A stretch of DNA of 64,000 nt from Glossina fuscipes (taxonomy: Eukaryota > Arthropoda > Insecta > Diptera > Glossinidae). The notes beneath the pieces were generated by a model. That model ran no database searches. It was not told where the DNA came from and worked only from the letters and a program-made list of their open reading frames with translations. A program made the translations under genes and the position numbers. This document shows, one piece after another, positions 63,525 through 64,000 of the stretch (position 1 is its first letter; each line of letters opens with the position of its first letter). The stretch lies in NCBI RefSeq assembly GCF_014805625.2, contig NW_023998416.1:35386750-35450749 (forward strand), in the 5' to 3' direction.

Positions 63525-63665
63525 CGATATTTTAATTTTCGGTTTCACGAGTACGTATAGCGCAGACATTACATAGACCGCCATATGGATATGCTTAGAT
63601 CACTTCACAATTTGATACTAATCTGGGTGTTGTAAACATTTTGGAAAATCTACCATTCTTCACCG
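63525..63665 (+). repeat. Dispersed repeat family, degenerate copy F
   Basis: Matches the right end of copy B in order: gcagacattacatagac, then gatatgcttagatc, then ctgggtgttgtaaacatttt, then cttcaccggttgatataaaa. It is more diverged than the other copies, with internal gaps. Only the right part is present. Confidence 0.55.
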
Positions 63666-64000
63666 GTTGATATAAAAATTCGATTGACTATTTTTTATAT
63701 TGATCTAAGATGAGATATTTCGAAAACTCAACTAAATCTTTGTTCTTTAAGTTGAAAACTTTCTGAATGAACCCATGAATTCATGTATGATTACCAACAA
63801 ACCATGTAAACACAAGAGAGTGTTTATTCTGCGATGTACGCCGAAATATCCATTCCTTTGTCAAACATACCAGTCAATGTTTATTCTATTTCAGCGGCAT
63901 TCTATTCAACAGCAAGGAGATATTTTAACCTGTACGCAAACAAACTTTAAATAATTAATATCTAAGATCACATATGCCAAAAAATAATGCGCTGTCAGAT

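Overview
This is eukaryotic nuclear DNA from a higher (brachyceran) fly. It is AT-rich (GC about one third by eye), its genes have short GT-AG introns of roughly 50-80 bp plus a few long ones, and every recognisable protein is closest to Drosophila-type insect orthologues. A calyptrate or tsetse-like fly is my guess; the species cannot be fixed from the sequence. No bacterial, plasmid, phage or CRISPR features were seen, and no tRNA or rRNA gene was recognised.

Seven protein-coding genes could be assembled exon by exon, each with a closed reading frame. In order: sNPF, the short neuropeptide F precursor (14890-15946, +); barren/CAP-H, the condensin I kleisin (25358-27721, -); a PDIA5-type protein disulfide isomerase (29585-31521, +); RpL24/eL24 (32102-32805, -), with a 5-nt first coding exon; a CNPPD1-type cyclin-related membrane protein (33856-35723, +); TMEM65, a mitochondrial inner-membrane protein (39503-44431, -, six coding exons); and a giant group II chitinase, Cht10 (49414-56733, -), with four GH18 domains of which the first has lost its catalytic glutamate. 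barren and PDIA5 are divergently arranged, as are RpL24 and CNPPD1. From memory, sNPF and barren also lie close together on D. melanogaster 2L, so the window may preserve old synteny. The genes are functionally unrelated (peptide signalling, chromosome condensation, ER folding, translation, mitochondria, cuticle turnover).

The left 14.9 kb and the right 7 kb hold no gene I can support. The gaps contain an interspersed repeat family with inverted ends (at least six copies), a 167-bp MITE-like element, a nested inverted repeat, decayed non-LTR retrotransposon pieces with recognisable reverse transcriptase and RNase H motifs, small tandem duplications, a GC-rich island of different composition, and a few coding-like open frames that I could not identify.

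The most interesting signals are: all four sNPF peptides end in RLRFamide where Drosophila has two RLRWamides; the catalytically dead first chitinase domain next to three intact ones; the repeat family, whose longest copy is about 890 bp; and the unidentified 80-codon open frame at 20849-21088 (-).
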